Positions 17,522 through 26,913 of a stretch of DNA of 64,000 bases are shown here, one piece after another (the stretch's first letter is position 1; every line of letters starts with the position of its first letter). The notes below the pieces were generated by a model, which saw only the letters and a list, made by a program, of their open reading frames with translations, ran no database searches and was not told the origin of the DNA. Position numbers and translations under genes: made by a program. Where the stretch lies: NCBI GenBank assembly GCA_040877625.1, contig JBBDNK010000044.1:120881-184880 (forward strand), given 5' to 3'. This DNA comes from Methylonatrum sp040877625. GTDB lineage: Bacteria > Pseudomonadota > Gammaproteobacteria > Nitrococcales > Aquisalimonadaceae.

Positions 17522-18352
17522 ATGGCGTCGAATCCGGACGAAAAGCGAACCATCTTCATCATTTCAGACCGAACCGGCATTACCGCCGAAACGCTGGGGC
17601 ACAGCCTGTTGACTCAGTTTGATCTGGAGTTCGAGCAGGTAACCCTGCCGTTCGTGGATGATCTCGATCGCGCCCGCAAGGCGGTTGAACAGATCAACCG
17701 GGTGATGCTCGAGGGCGGGCCGAAGCCGATCATCTTCAGTACCGTGGTGCATGACGACGTTCGCCAAATGATGAAATCGGCAAATGCGGCCTTCTTCGAC
17801 TTTTTCGACGCCTTCATTGCGCCTCTCGAGATGGAGCTTGGTGCCAAATCGTCCCATGCCATCGGCATGTCGCACGGCGTTGGCAATCGGCAACTTTACG
17901 ATGTCCGTATCGATGCGATGAATTATGCACTGAATCATGACGATGGGCAGACTATCCATCATTACGACAGGGCGGACATCATTATTATTGGCGTGTCACG
18001 GACCGGCAAGACGCCGGTGTCCATCTATCTGGCCCTGCAGTATGGCATTTATGCGGCAAACTATCCGCTTACCGAAGATGACCTGATGGAAAGCCGGTTG
18101 CCGAAGTTCCTGCATCCGTACCGGGCAAAGCTGTTCGGTCTGTCGATCCAGCCGGAGCGCTTGCAGTCCATCCGTCAGAAACGGCGCCCCAACAGCCGTT
18201 ACGCCTCACTTGCCCAGTGCCAGATGGAGATCATGCGGGCGGAGGCGCTGTTTAGCCGCGAGCGCATACCCTGCGTCAACTCGACGACTGTCTCCATCGA
18301 GGAAATTGCCACTACAATACTTCATGGCACGAACCTCAAGCGCCGCGTCTGA
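17522..18352 (+). CDS. ppsR: PEP synthase regulatory protein (kinase/pyrophosphorylase)
   Basis: The 276-aa DUF299 protein inactivates PEP synthase by ADP-dependent phosphorylation of its threonine and reactivates it by phosphate-dependent removal. The N-terminus FIISDRTGITAETLGHSLL and the P-loop GVSRTGKTPVSIYLA are diagnostic. ATG 17522 gives E. coli-like length (277) and has AGGAG 10 nt upstream; the frame is open much further upstream but runs antisense into ppsA. Divergent arrangement with its target over about 200 bp that must hold both promoters. Confidence 0.95.
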   Translation: MASNPDEKRTIFIISDRTGITAETLGHSLLTQFDLEFEQVTLPFVDDLDRARKAVEQINRVMLEGGPKPIIFSTVVHDDVRQMMKSANAAFFDFFDAFIAPLEMELGAKSSHAIGMSHGVGNRQLYDVRIDAMNYALNHDDGQTIHHYDRADIIIIGVSRTGKTPVSIYLALQYGIYAANYPLTEDDLMESRLPKFLHPYRAKLFGLSIQPERLQSIRQKRRPNSRYASLAQCQMEIMRAEALFSRERIPCVNSTTVSIEEIATTILHGTNLKRRV

Positions 18353-18414
18353 CATGCGCCGCAGGCAGTTCGCCGCCGACCGGTGCCCCACCATCGCTGT
18401 GATAGTATGAAATC

Positions 18415-18894
18415 ATGAGGTCAAGCGTCAGGGAACATCCACTGCTCGAGTCCTTTCCGTCCAGGTCGTTTGCGACGCTGATGGAACTCTATGAGAGCAA
18501 CTATATTCTGCTCCGGCGGCTGGCGCCGGAACTGCGGGCCATGGGCGACGCGGTTTCCGAGGTGCCGAACGGGGTTGATCTGCACCTGTGCGTGCTGGAG
18601 CTTGCACCCTATACCACCTCCCTGTCGCTGACGCATTACTTCGATCCCGGCTCACCGCTGCGGGCGGAACCCAATCTGCTGGTGCGGGTCTATCACGATG
18701 CCAGGGCGGCGGAGGTGATGCCGGACACGCCCACCGAGCGCTTCCGGCTCTGGGCCGACCGGCAGCCGGAGCCGAAGAGCCTGGCCTGGCGCTGGGAACT
18801 GAACCGTTTCCTGAACCGCTGGTTGCGTTATTGCCTGGCCGAAGGCCACGGATTCCCCGGTGCCGGTTTCGCGCGTGAAGCCTTTACCGGTTGA
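18415..18894 (+). CDS. DUF1249 family protein (YqiB-like)
   Basis: The 159-aa protein matches the gammaproteobacterial DUF1249/YqiB family: FATLMELYESNYILLRRL near residue 20, THYFDPGSP near 68, LLVRVYHDARAAEV near 85 and a C-terminal LNRFLNRWLRYCLAEGHGF. Function is unknown. It lies 62 nt after ppsR on the same strand and is convergent with a glycerophosphodiesterase gene. Its stop codon is directly followed by a full-length copy of the dispersed repeat. Confidence 0.85.
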   Translation: MRSSVREHPLLESFPSRSFATLMELYESNYILLRRLAPELRAMGDAVSEVPNGVDLHLCVLELAPYTTSLSLTHYFDPGSPLRAEPNLLVRVYHDARAAEVMPDTPTERFRLWADRQPEPKSLAWRWELNRFLNRWLRYCLAEGHGFPGAGFAREAFTG

Positions 18895-18936
18895 GGCTCC
18901 GCAGAGCACCATGGGAATACATCAGTGTCTCCTTAA
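18895..18936 (-). repeat. Dispersed palindromic repeat, copy 3 (full length)
   Basis: This 42-nt copy is identical base for base, in reverse complement, to the copy at 63942-63983. The minus strand starts TTAAGGAGACACTGATGTAT and ends GGTGCTCTGCGGAGCC. It lies at a convergent gene junction and overlaps the last 15 nt of the phosphodiesterase gene, whose TGA stop is part of the repeat (ACACTGA). Confidence 0.92.
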
Positions 18937-19662
18937 CGCCTGTCGCAGTTCACCCACCGCCATGGTCTCCACGTAACGCACGCCGCGGCGCTGCAGGCGT
19001 ATAACCTCAGCAGGGTCGGTGACTTCGTAAATCGCCCATTCCCAGGTGCCGGTCGGTAGCTCCGCAGTGCCAACCGGCAGGCGGTCGCGGTCACAGAACA
19101 GAAAATCCGGTTCCAGCGTGCGGGCGCGCTCCATGCTTGCGGTGTTGTAGGCGGGCAGAACCCAACCGACAGGCACATCGGCAAGTGACACGGCCTGCTG
19201 AATGGCAGTGTCCATGAAGCTGATAATGACCCGACGCCCTTCCAGCGGAGCACTGTCCTGCAGGATGCGCTGCATCACCGCGGGTAGCTGATGGTACTCC
19301 AGCGTCTCGCGCTTGATCTCGATGAAGACCAGGCTGGGAGACAGATCGGCCAGCATCCGGCTGGCCGTTGCCAGCGTGGGAATGGATTCACCATGAAAAC
19401 GGTCTCCCAGTCGACCCGGTTCGTGAACGCTTATCCGGCTCAAGTGGGCGGCGTCCATCCTGTGCACCTGTCCTTCGCGGCCGCTGACGCGTTTCAGGCT
19501 GGCATCGTGAATCACGACAGGCGTGCCATCGACGGCAATCTGGACATCCATTTCAATCGCGTCCGCTCCCGCTTCCAGCGCCGCCCGAAAGGCGATCAGG
19601 GTATTCTCGGGGTAATGAAGGGCGTAACCGCGATGCGCGACGATATGGCAGCGTTCAGTCAT
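18922..19662 (-). CDS. Glycerophosphodiester phosphodiesterase
   Basis: The 246-aa TIM-barrel enzyme hydrolyses glycerophosphodiesters to glycerol-3-phosphate and an alcohol. GDPD motifs are IVAHRGYALHYPENT near residue 8, DAIEMDVQIAVDGTPVVIHD near 35-54 and FIEIKRE near 116. No signal peptide, so it is cytoplasmic (UgpQ-like). The last residues LRRH and the TGA stop come from the inserted repeat copy, so the C-terminus was probably altered by the element. Its conserved core is intact. Confidence 0.92.
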   Translation of the reverse strand: MTERCHIVAHRGYALHYPENTLIAFRAALEAGADAIEMDVQIAVDGTPVVIHDASLKRVSGREGQVHRMDAAHLSRISVHEPGRLGDRFHGESIPTLATASRMLADLSPSLVFIEIKRETLEYHQLPAVMQRILQDSAPLEGRRVIISFMDTAIQQAVSLADVPVGWVLPAYNTASMERARTLEPDFLFCDRDRLPVGTAELPTGTWEWAIYEVTDPAEVIRLQRRGVRYVETMAVGELRQALRRH

Positions 19663-19723
19663 GGCCGGCCTCCGGTGGTCAACTGCAAGGGTAGCGCAGT
19701 AGGTGATGCCCGGATGGGCGCCG

Positions 19724-21685
19724 TCAGGCCCGAAATCCGGCTACCGCCCGTTGCAAGGCGCTCAGCCCTTGCCCGCCACCCCTGTTATAGGAATAGCGCA
19801 CGGCGATGTAGTTTCTTGCGACGTCCTCGATGGTGGCCGCCAGGTCGGGGCGCCGGCGGGCCGCGCGGGCGGCAAAATCGCTGGGCCCCTCGTGGGGTTT
19901 GCGAGCGATACCCGCCCTGGCCAGGCGGGTGCAGAACGTTTCCCATGCGACCACGGCGGGGTCGCGGGGAGGTCGCCGACCGCGCCAGAGAATGAAGCCG
20001 CTCAGCAAGCCCATGGCCAGGGCCATGGAGGCCGCCAGTGCACCAACCATGCGCTGCCATTCACCGAGCCCCAGGTATTCCATTAGCCGCTGTTGGAGTT
20101 CGGGTCCGTAGGCCAGGACCCAACGGTCCCAATACGCGTTGACGGCGTCCCAGCGCAGCGCGAGGCTGCGCGTCCAGCTTGCGTCGCGCCGTGACAGGGC
20201 GGGCAGAAAATCGGTATCCGGCAAGGCGCCGGCAAGGCCGCTCTCGATACGCTCCGGCGCTACCCATGCAGTGGGATCGAAGCGCTGCCAGCCCGCACCC
20301 TCGATAAAGAGCTCCACCCAGGCATGGGCCTCGGATTGGCGGACGATGAGATAGCCGCCGGCGGGATTGATCTCGCCGCCCTGGTAGCCGAGCACCACCC
20401 GCGATGGTGTGCCTCCTGCCCGCATCATGACTGCAAACGCACCCGCGAAGTGTTCGCAGAAGCCCCGTCGGATGTCGAACAGGAATTCATCGACGGTATC
20501 GTTTCGAAGTACTGGCGGTGACAGCGTATAGACAAAGGGCTGCTCGCGGAAATGTTCAAGTGCCCGATAAATGAAGTCTTCCTGGTTCTCCGCCTGTTTG
20601 CGCCAGCGCTGTGCCAGTTCGATGGTGCGCGGATGGGCATCGTCGGGCAGATAGAGATAGCGGTCCATGCTTTGTTCCGCCTGCTGTCGCTGCAGACGAT
20701 ACCGTGGCGTTGAACTGGCTCGATACCTCAGGCGCTCGCGCACCGGCCTGTTCCGGCGGAGCTGAAACAGGCTGTCAACGAGCACAGGGGTGTCGATAAA
20801 GGTGGGCATCTCGAGCGCGATCACCCAGGGCATGTTATTGGGTTCCATGGTGACGATGTAGTCCACCGGGTTGCCCAGGCTCTCCAGTGTCGGCGTTGTG
20901 CTGTCGAGATCATCGGACTGTCGCCAGGTGCGGCCGTCGTAGGCCGGCAGGACGAGGCCGCGCCAGTAAAGGTCCCGCATCCGTGGCACCTGGTCTTCAA
21001 ACTCGACGCGGAAGGCGACCGCGGAGGATTGGCTGAGCTCACCGATGCTGCCCGGGCTCATGCTGTCGCTGAGACCGGTCACGGCGGTGGTCTGATGCTC
21101 CGGCATGCCCCAGAGCGGGCCGGGTATGCGCGGGAACAGCACGAACAGAAGCACCATGATGGGCAACGCCTGCAGCAGCAGGGCAGCGGCCAGCCGACCG
21201 TGCTCAAGGGGAGACGCGCCGGGGCCCGGTCGGGTAACCGTGATCAGCAGTGTGGTCATCACCCAGACCACGGCAAGCATATAGCTCAGCGTGAACAGGG
21301 TTGTGCTGTACAGCAATTGCGTGAGTACCAGAAAAAAGCCCAGGTAGAGGGCGACCACGGTATCCCGGCGATGGCGCAGCTCTAGCAGTTTCAGCCCCAG
21401 CATGGCGGTTAGCGTGGCCACTCCCGCGTCCAGCCCCAGCAACGTCCCGTAGCTGACATACACACTGCTCGCAGCGGCTACAGTTGCAGCTAGCAGCAGC
21501 AGGCGTGGCGGGAGCCGCCAGCCCCTGGCGCCAGCCAGGTAGCGCCAGACTACGCAGACAAACAGTCCGACGCCGATCCACACGGGCAGTCGCGGCAAGT
21601 GCGGGGCAGCGACCGCCGACAGGCTGAGCAGCAACAGCGCCAGTGTGTGCTGGGGCAGCAGCTGGGTCACTGCATAGGGAGACAT
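19724..21685 (-). CDS. Membrane transglutaminase-like protein (DUF3488/TGase core)
   Basis: The 653-aa protein has about six membrane segments in its first 210 residues, a periplasmic transglutaminase-like domain and a late membrane segment (AASMALAMGLLSGFILW) followed by a cytoplasmic DUF4129-like tail. The catalytic triad is seen as RRGFCEHFAGAF (Cys), HAWVELF (His) and RFDPTAW (Asp). ATG 21685 starts 1 nt after the DUF58 stop. It is the third gene of a MoxR-DUF58-TGase operon found widely in proteobacteria; its physiological substrate is unknown. Confidence 0.92.
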   Translation of the reverse strand: MSPYAVTQLLPQHTLALLLLSLSAVAAPHLPRLPVWIGVGLFVCVVWRYLAGARGWRLPPRLLLLAATVAAASSVYVSYGTLLGLDAGVATLTAMLGLKLLELRHRRDTVVALYLGFFLVLTQLLYSTTLFTLSYMLAVVWVMTTLLITVTRPGPGASPLEHGRLAAALLLQALPIMVLLFVLFPRIPGPLWGMPEHQTTAVTGLSDSMSPGSIGELSQSSAVAFRVEFEDQVPRMRDLYWRGLVLPAYDGRTWRQSDDLDSTTPTLESLGNPVDYIVTMEPNNMPWVIALEMPTFIDTPVLVDSLFQLRRNRPVRERLRYRASSTPRYRLQRQQAEQSMDRYLYLPDDAHPRTIELAQRWRKQAENQEDFIYRALEHFREQPFVYTLSPPVLRNDTVDEFLFDIRRGFCEHFAGAFAVMMRAGGTPSRVVLGYQGGEINPAGGYLIVRQSEAHAWVELFIEGAGWQRFDPTAWVAPERIESGLAGALPDTDFLPALSRRDASWTRSLALRWDAVNAYWDRWVLAYGPELQQRLMEYLGLGEWQRMVGALAASMALAMGLLSGFILWRGRRPPRDPAVVAWETFCTRLARAGIARKPHEGPSDFAARAARRRPDLAATIEDVARNYIAVRYSYNRGGGQGLSALQRAVAGFRA

Positions 21686-21686
21686 G

Positions 21687-22658
21687 TCAGCCTTCCCGGG
21701 TCGGCATGAGTGCGAGGGCGGTGAGACAGCGGTCCTGCTGAACCGGTCCACAGGCGGGCGGGATCTCCATCCCCGGAAGCCGCAACCCATAGGGGCGATG
21801 CTCCGCTTCCTGGTCCAGGATCCAGCGTGTCAGCCTGGAGATCCGGGCCTCCGGGGAAAGCTCGGGCAGACTGTTCCAATCCAGCCAGAGCGCTTTTCTG
21901 CCGAAGCTGGCGAATTGCTTGGTTTGCAGCTCCTGGCCTCGGGCCAGCGTGCGCCATGCGACCTGGCGCAGGGAATCACCGGCCTGGTATCGCCGCAGCC
22001 CATGAAAATCCTCATCGCCCTCGGCAATGGTCGCCTGCCCGAAGTCATTGCCGTGTCCACTGGGGGGTGGAGGGACCGATCCGGATTCCGGTTTCGGATA
22101 GACCACGCTGACAGTGTTGAAACGCAACCAGGACCAGGCTGTGAACAGACCGCCCGGAAAACGGCTGCGTAGCTTGAACTGCCCGATCCGCAGACGGCCG
22201 CGCCGTGGTGCCGGGACGGAAAGCATCCGCGAGGTTTCGCCGGCTCCGCTGATATCCATGATCAAGGGCTCGGTTTGCGGGTAACAGAACTCGAGGCCGT
22301 AGCGGTTGCGGTTCGACTCACTGCTGACATGCAGCGGAAACCGCGCCTGGCCACCGGCGAATACCGGTTCGGCCGGATCCGCGCGAAGTTCCAGGCCGAC
22401 CAGGTTGCGAAAACTGTGGACCATGCTCACGCAGCCGATTCCGGCGAGAAGAAAACAGAGCAGAAACGCCATGCTGCTGATGTAGTTGACGGCACCGAGC
22501 CACATGGCGGCAAGCATGGCGGCAAAGAGCAGGCCACCGCGACTGGGCAGAATGAAAATCCGCCGATAATGCAGGTAAACGCTGCCTGCGGCCTTACCAA
22601 GCCGCCTGTCCAGCCAACGCTGGCCGAGCGCGTGCAGCGGTGCGGGAAGCACTGACAT
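21687..22658 (-). CDS. DUF58 domain-containing protein
   Basis: The 323-aa protein has two adjacent membrane segments (about residues 41-57 and 61-80) and then the DUF58 domain with the conserved core GDEDFHGLRRYQAGDSLRQV, ending KQFASFGRKALWLDWN. It starts with ATGA overlap on the MoxR stop. DUF58 proteins are von Willebrand-like partners of MoxR AAA ATPases; the operon order MoxR-DUF58-TGase is seen here. Confidence 0.92.
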   Translation of the reverse strand: MSVLPAPLHALGQRWLDRRLGKAAGSVYLHYRRIFILPSRGGLLFAAMLAAMWLGAVNYISSMAFLLCFLLAGIGCVSMVHSFRNLVGLELRADPAEPVFAGGQARFPLHVSSESNRNRYGLEFCYPQTEPLIMDISGAGETSRMLSVPAPRRGRLRIGQFKLRSRFPGGLFTAWSWLRFNTVSVVYPKPESGSVPPPPSGHGNDFGQATIAEGDEDFHGLRRYQAGDSLRQVAWRTLARGQELQTKQFASFGRKALWLDWNSLPELSPEARISRLTRWILDQEAEHRPYGLRLPGMEIPPACGPVQQDRCLTALALMPTREG

Positions 22659-23605
22659 CAGGGTACCGGGACAGCCGAGAGTAGCAGTTCCACCGCGGCG
22701 GGCTCATGACTACCGTCCAGTGCATGGACGGGCTGGAGGCGATGGCTGGCGACACTGGGAAATACGGCCTGGATATCCTCGGGCAGAACGGCGTCGCGGT
22801 TATCCAGCAGCGCCCATGCGCGTGCGGCCCGCAGCAAGGACAGACCGGCGCGGGGCGATAGTCCGATGGCGAAATCCTCACTATGCCGGCTGTGTTCGAG
22901 CAGGGCCTGTACGTAGTCCACCAGGGCGTCGGAGACATGAACGCCGGTCACCTGTTTCTGCAACGAAAGCAGATTGGCCAGATCCATCACCGGCCGAGTT
23001 TCGGCGAGCATCTCGCGGCGGTCACGGCCGCGCAGCAGTTCGTGCTCGGCGGCACGGCCCGGGTAACCCAGTTGAATGCGCATCAGAAAACGGTCCAATT
23101 GAGACTCAGGGAGCTGGAATGTGCCGATCTGGGTGCCCGGGTTCTGCGTCGCCACGACAAAAAACGGATCCGGCAGCGGCCGGGTCTGCCCCTCCACGGT
23201 GACTTGCCGTTCTTCCATGGCCTCCAACAGGGCGCTTTGCGTTTTGGGCGTTGCGCGGTTGACTTCGTCGGCCAGCACCAGCTGACTGAATACCGGCCCT
23301 GGATGGAACGTGAAAGCGCCGCTTTCACGCTCGAAGACGGTGGCGCCGATGATATCCGCGGGCAGCATATCGCTGGTGAACTGAATGCGCTGGAACTGCA
23401 GCCCGAACAGGGTTGCCAGCAGATGCGCCAACGTGGTCTTGCCTACGCCCGGAAGATCTTCAATGAGCAGATGCCCACGGGCGAGCATGCAGGTTATGGC
23501 GAGCCTGATCTGAGGCCGCTTGCCGAGAATGATCTCCTCAGCCTGGGCCAGAACGGCATTAATCGGGGCGCCGGTCGCGTTTAGCCTGTTTTTGGTGAGC
23601 TGCAC
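22658..23605 (-). CDS. MoxR family AAA+ ATPase
   Basis: The 315-aa ATPase has Walker A DLPGVGKTTLAH near residue 54, Walker B VLADEVNRATPKTQ near 111 and sensor FVVATQNPGTQIGTFQLPE near 150. The start codon is GTG at 23605; no strong ribosome site is visible. MoxR proteins act as chaperone-like ATPases for maturation of partner complexes, here presumably the DUF58 and transglutaminase proteins it is coupled with. Confidence 0.93.
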   Translation of the reverse strand: MQLTKNRLNATGAPINAVLAQAEEIILGKRPQIRLAITCMLARGHLLIEDLPGVGKTTLAHLLATLFGLQFQRIQFTSDMLPADIIGATVFERESGAFTFHPGPVFSQLVLADEVNRATPKTQSALLEAMEERQVTVEGQTRPLPDPFFVVATQNPGTQIGTFQLPESQLDRFLMRIQLGYPGRAAEHELLRGRDRREMLAETRPVMDLANLLSLQKQVTGVHVSDALVDYVQALLEHSRHSEDFAIGLSPRAGLSLLRAARAWALLDNRDAVLPEDIQAVFPSVASHRLQPVHALDGSHEPAAVELLLSAVPVP

Positions 23606-23820
23606 GTATTCACCATATCTGTCGGGAAAACTGTGTCATCGAGCATAACCCAGCATGCCATTGCGGGCAGGGTTGTGCTCACAGTATTGAGAACCGGTAG
23701 GACAAAATTGTGCTGGTGGGCTGCTACTGTGTGGCAACCTTGGCGGGCCAGGCGGCCCATGGGCCGCAGTCGGGCATTTCAGAAGAGCGCTCAGCGCCCC
23801 GAACCTTCAGAGGCTGAACC

Positions 23821-24756
23821 GTGCGTGAGAAGTTCACGGTAACCATTACTGATTTTCGTGGATCCAGACATTTCTCGCTGCATCAGGTGGCTAGGACGTT
23901 TGCCATCGGGCTGGTGGTTACCGTCGTCGCCACCGTGCTGGTCGGCGGCAGTGCCATCTGGTGGCTGAACAAGGAAGTCTCGGAACTTGAAACGCGTCGC
24001 GACGAAGCGCTGAGCCAGTACTCGCAACTATTGCAGGTCAATGGTTCGCTGCTGCAGACGGTGGATCAGAAGAATAACGAACTGGACTACCTGACCAACG
24101 AGCTGACTGAAATCGAAGCGCTGATCGGCCTTCGCGATGAATCGGATGAGACCCCGGAACGCAGTATCAATCAACGTCTCGACAGCGCCGGCCACACGGC
24201 CCTGGAACGGACAACATTCCTCCAGAACGTGCCGAGCGGCTATCCGCTGCAGAACCGGGGCGTGACCAGTACGTACGGCTGGCGCACGCATCCGGTACAA
24301 AACACGCGCCGTTTTCACACCGGAATCGATATGCGCGCAACCGTCGGTACGCCGGTCGTTGCACCGGCTGACGGTGTGGTCGAATACGCGGGCTTCCATC
24401 GCCAAAGCGGCTTCGGAAACCTGATTATCCTCAATCATAACTTCGGCTTCCGCACCTACTTTGCCCACCTTGATGGGTTCTCGGTTAAACCCGGTGAGTT
24501 CGTGCGCAAAGGTTCGGTGATCGGTACCAGCGGTGAAACCGGGGTGACCGACGGGCCTCACCTGCATTACGAGATCTGGCATATCCAGCGCCGCCTGGAC
24601 CCGAAGCCGTTTCTGGGCTGGAGCCTGGCCAACTACGACGGTCTGTTCGAGGAAGAAACTACCGTGAAGTGGGAATCGCTGGCCCACGCGGTCAGATTGC
24701 GGCTGAACGCCCCGCTGGTGCACCGACTGACCATCCGGGACACTGCAAACCGCTGA
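23821..24756 (+). CDS. M23 family metallopeptidase, membrane-anchored
   Basis: The 311-aa protein starts at GTG 23821 with GAGG upstream. A short cytoplasmic tail precedes one membrane segment (about residues 26-47), a coiled-coil (about 50-100) and a LytM/M23 domain. Zinc motifs: FHTGIDM (His, Asp) and GPHLHYEIW (HxH). The design resembles periplasmic endopeptidases of the MepM/DipM type that cleave peptidoglycan cross-links. An activator role like EnvC is less likely because the zinc ligands are complete. The 215-bp gap upstream shows nothing recognisable. Confidence 0.9.
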   Translation: MREKFTVTITDFRGSRHFSLHQVARTFAIGLVVTVVATVLVGGSAIWWLNKEVSELETRRDEALSQYSQLLQVNGSLLQTVDQKNNELDYLTNELTEIEALIGLRDESDETPERSINQRLDSAGHTALERTTFLQNVPSGYPLQNRGVTSTYGWRTHPVQNTRRFHTGIDMRATVGTPVVAPADGVVEYAGFHRQSGFGNLIILNHNFGFRTYFAHLDGFSVKPGEFVRKGSVIGTSGETGVTDGPHLHYEIWHIQRRLDPKPFLGWSLANYDGLFEEETTVKWESLAHAVRLRLNAPLVHRLTIRDTANR

Positions 24757-24813
24757 GCCGGACGCGGGTCGCCCCAAGCGAGGAGCAGTCTTATACCCGT
24801 TTTCCCGAGGACG

Positions 24814-25587
24814 TTACTGTCCGTGTGCCGGCGCCTTGATGACCGGCATCGACTCCACCCACTGATACAGGCGGTTCCACTGTTCGATTTCCAGTTCTAT
24901 GCTGCGTGACCTCGCCAGCTCCCCGATTCCCAGCCCCTGCTCAGCCGCGTGCACGTAGTGCTGGCTGTCCCGAAAGCGGGCGACAACGGGAATGCGAAGG
25001 CTGTGCAGAAAACGCTCCAGCGCCTGCAGGGCGACTGTGCGTGACTTGATGCGATTGGCAATGATGCCTACCCGAATACCCGCGGTGCGTACGCGGCCCA
25101 TCAGCAGCAGATCACGAATGAAGTCCGCGCCGGCCTCGATATCAATGGCTGACGGTAGCACCGGGATCAATATGCAGTCCGCGCCCTGAACGTGGTCGGC
25201 AATGTCCAGACCGGCAAGCCCCGCGGGCGTATCATTGATGATGCGCTGCGTGTCCGGCGGCACGCGCAAGTGCCAGCTACGCGTGACGCCCAGCTTCTGC
25301 CGGGTCTGGACCGATACACCATGAACCGAGGGCTGATCGGTGGGGCGCACGCGCAGCCAGCGCATGCTGGATGTCTGCGGGTCGTGATCGAACAGCGCTG
25401 GGTTGAACCCCCGGCCTGCATACCAGGTCGCGAGGTTTGTGGCCACAGTCGTCTTCCCACACCCGCCTTTGCCGTTGATGACGACGATCTTGCGGACGTT
25501 CAGCTGCTCTTCATCGTTCTGGTACACGCGCGAACTGCCGTAGCTTCCGGGACTCGTGGCTTCGGGGCGACTGAACTGGTTTTCCAT
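24814..25587 (-). CDS. Orphan ParA/MinD-family ATPase
   Basis: The 257-aa protein has a deviant Walker A INGKGGCGKTT (residues 38-47; Cys in place of the usual Val or Ile), FDHDPQTSS as the A' region, and DTPAGLAG for the Walker B aspartate. ATG 25587 is chosen by an AAGG(T) site upstream; ATG 25689 would add 34 unlikely residues. No parB or parS is adjacent, so it is not a chromosome-partition pair. Such orphan ParA proteins position cargo such as chemotaxis or secretion complexes; the cargo here is unknown. Confidence 0.85.
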   Translation of the reverse strand: MENQFSRPEATSPGSYGSSRVYQNDEEQLNVRKIVVINGKGGCGKTTVATNLATWYAGRGFNPALFDHDPQTSSMRWLRVRPTDQPSVHGVSVQTRQKLGVTRSWHLRVPPDTQRIINDTPAGLAGLDIADHVQGADCILIPVLPSAIDIEAGADFIRDLLLMGRVRTAGIRVGIIANRIKSRTVALQALERFLHSLRIPVVARFRDSQHYVHAAEQGLGIGELARSRSIELEIEQWNRLYQWVESMPVIKAPAHGQ

Positions 25588-25787
25588 GTACACCTTACCA
25601 TTGCCTCTCGCAGATCTTCCCACCGGCTGGCGGACGTCGGCGCGGCTGGAAATAGTCGGATCGGTCTCAGCATATAGCTGAACGGGCAATAGAAAAAGCG
25701 AACCATGCCCGTCTGGACGATGCTTGCGTGAGAGAGGGCGCGGACGGAAGGGCGGGAATCTCGATAGACTGAATCAGTGACTCTCAA

Positions 25788-25822
25788 GGGAGCCCCATGA
25801 GAATAGATCAGAGGCTCCCTAA
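25788..25822 (-). repeat. Dispersed palindromic repeat, copy 4
   Basis: The copy is 35 nt. The minus strand reads TTAGGGAGCCTCTGATCTAT followed by TCTCATGGGGCTCCC. Ends GGGAGCC and GGCTCCC are perfect inverted repeats. It ends 2 nt after the stop of the diguanylate cyclase gene and upstream of the ParA gene. Confidence 0.88.
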
Positions 25823-25824
25823 GT

Positions 25825-26913
25825 TTAGTGTACCGGCCGGACATGCAGGGTCGTCTGGTCACGGCCGCTTCGCTTGCCGTCCAGTAGCGCCTTGTCCGCT
25901 CGGTTTATGATCGAATCCGGTGAATCGCCCGGGACGGCCATCGCGATGCCGATGGTTGCCGAAACCGTGCGGCTGTCGGCCCCACGCCAGCATTCCGCGA
26001 TAGCTGTGCGCAAGCGATCCGCTATCAACTGCGCCTCTTCCGTGGTCCGGTCGGGAAATACGATGAGGAACTCCTCTCCGCCCCATCGTGCCGCCGCATC
26101 CCCGTCGCGCAGACTGGTGCGCAGCGCCAGGCCGACGGCCTCCAGCACCTGATCGCCGGCCTCGTGGCCAAGTTCGTCATTGAAGGTCTTGAAGTGGTCG
26201 ATGTCGGCAAGCAGCACTGCCAGCGGGCGGCCGGCGTCGAGCAGAGCCTGCAGAATGGGTTCCATGCTGCGCCGGTTGAGCAGCCCGGTGAGGGGATCGG
26301 TCGCGGCCAGCAGTTCGAGTTTTTCCCTGGTCCGCAGGATGACAGACTCTGCCTGCTGTACAGCTTTTGCATAATGCAGCGCGGCCATGCCGATTCCAAC
26401 GAAGACGGCACCGATATTGCCGGCATTCAGAAATACCACGGCCTGTTCACCGAGCTGTACAGCGGGCGCCGCTCCCATGTACAGCGCCGCCACCATGCCT
26501 GACGTTGCGGTCGTCAGCACGATGAGCAGACACCGTTCAGGGAACGTGAAGTCCGCCAGAAAGGCGGCCATTGGCATCAGCACCAGCGGGTAAAGATGAA
26601 ACCCGGCCGCCCAGCCAACATAATGGGTGGCCAGCAGGGTATGCGCTACCACCTCCAGATAGCCTGCGAGGAATACCCAGCGCGTGCGCTGTTCGTTAGT
26701 CACGGAAAGAAGAATGGCATAGACGAGAACGCTGAAGACGTTGAACGCCGCCATGACGGTCACGCCCAGAGACAGAAAAATCCCGAAAAACACGATGTGG
26801 GCGAGCAGCGCAAAAACCAGCATCGGACGCAGCAGGCGTGCATATCGCCAGGCGCCCAGCTGCAGGTCGGGCCCGGACTTACTGGGCCATGCACTTGGTT
26901 GAATGCCGCTCAT
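25825..26913 (-). CDS. Membrane diguanylate cyclase (GGDEF)
   Basis: The 362-aa protein has about six N-terminal membrane segments (residues 28-185), a short helix and a GGDEF domain with the active signature GGEEF. An inhibitory site RDGD lies exactly five residues before GGEEF, so product feedback is expected. LLAATDPLTGLLNRRSM marks the domain start. It should make c-di-GMP from GTP in response to an unknown signal sensed in the membrane. It is transcribed away from the MFS gene. Confidence 0.93.
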   Translation of the reverse strand: MSGIQPSAWPSKSGPDLQLGAWRYARLLRPMLVFALLAHIVFFGIFLSLGVTVMAAFNVFSVLVYAILLSVTNEQRTRWVFLAGYLEVVAHTLLATHYVGWAAGFHLYPLVLMPMAAFLADFTFPERCLLIVLTTATSGMVAALYMGAAPAVQLGEQAVVFLNAGNIGAVFVGIGMAALHYAKAVQQAESVILRTREKLELLAATDPLTGLLNRRSMEPILQALLDAGRPLAVLLADIDHFKTFNDELGHEAGDQVLEAVGLALRTSLRDGDAAARWGGEEFLIVFPDRTTEEAQLIADRLRTAIAECWRGADSRTVSATIGIAMAVPGDSPDSIINRADKALLDGKRSGRDQTTLHVRPVH

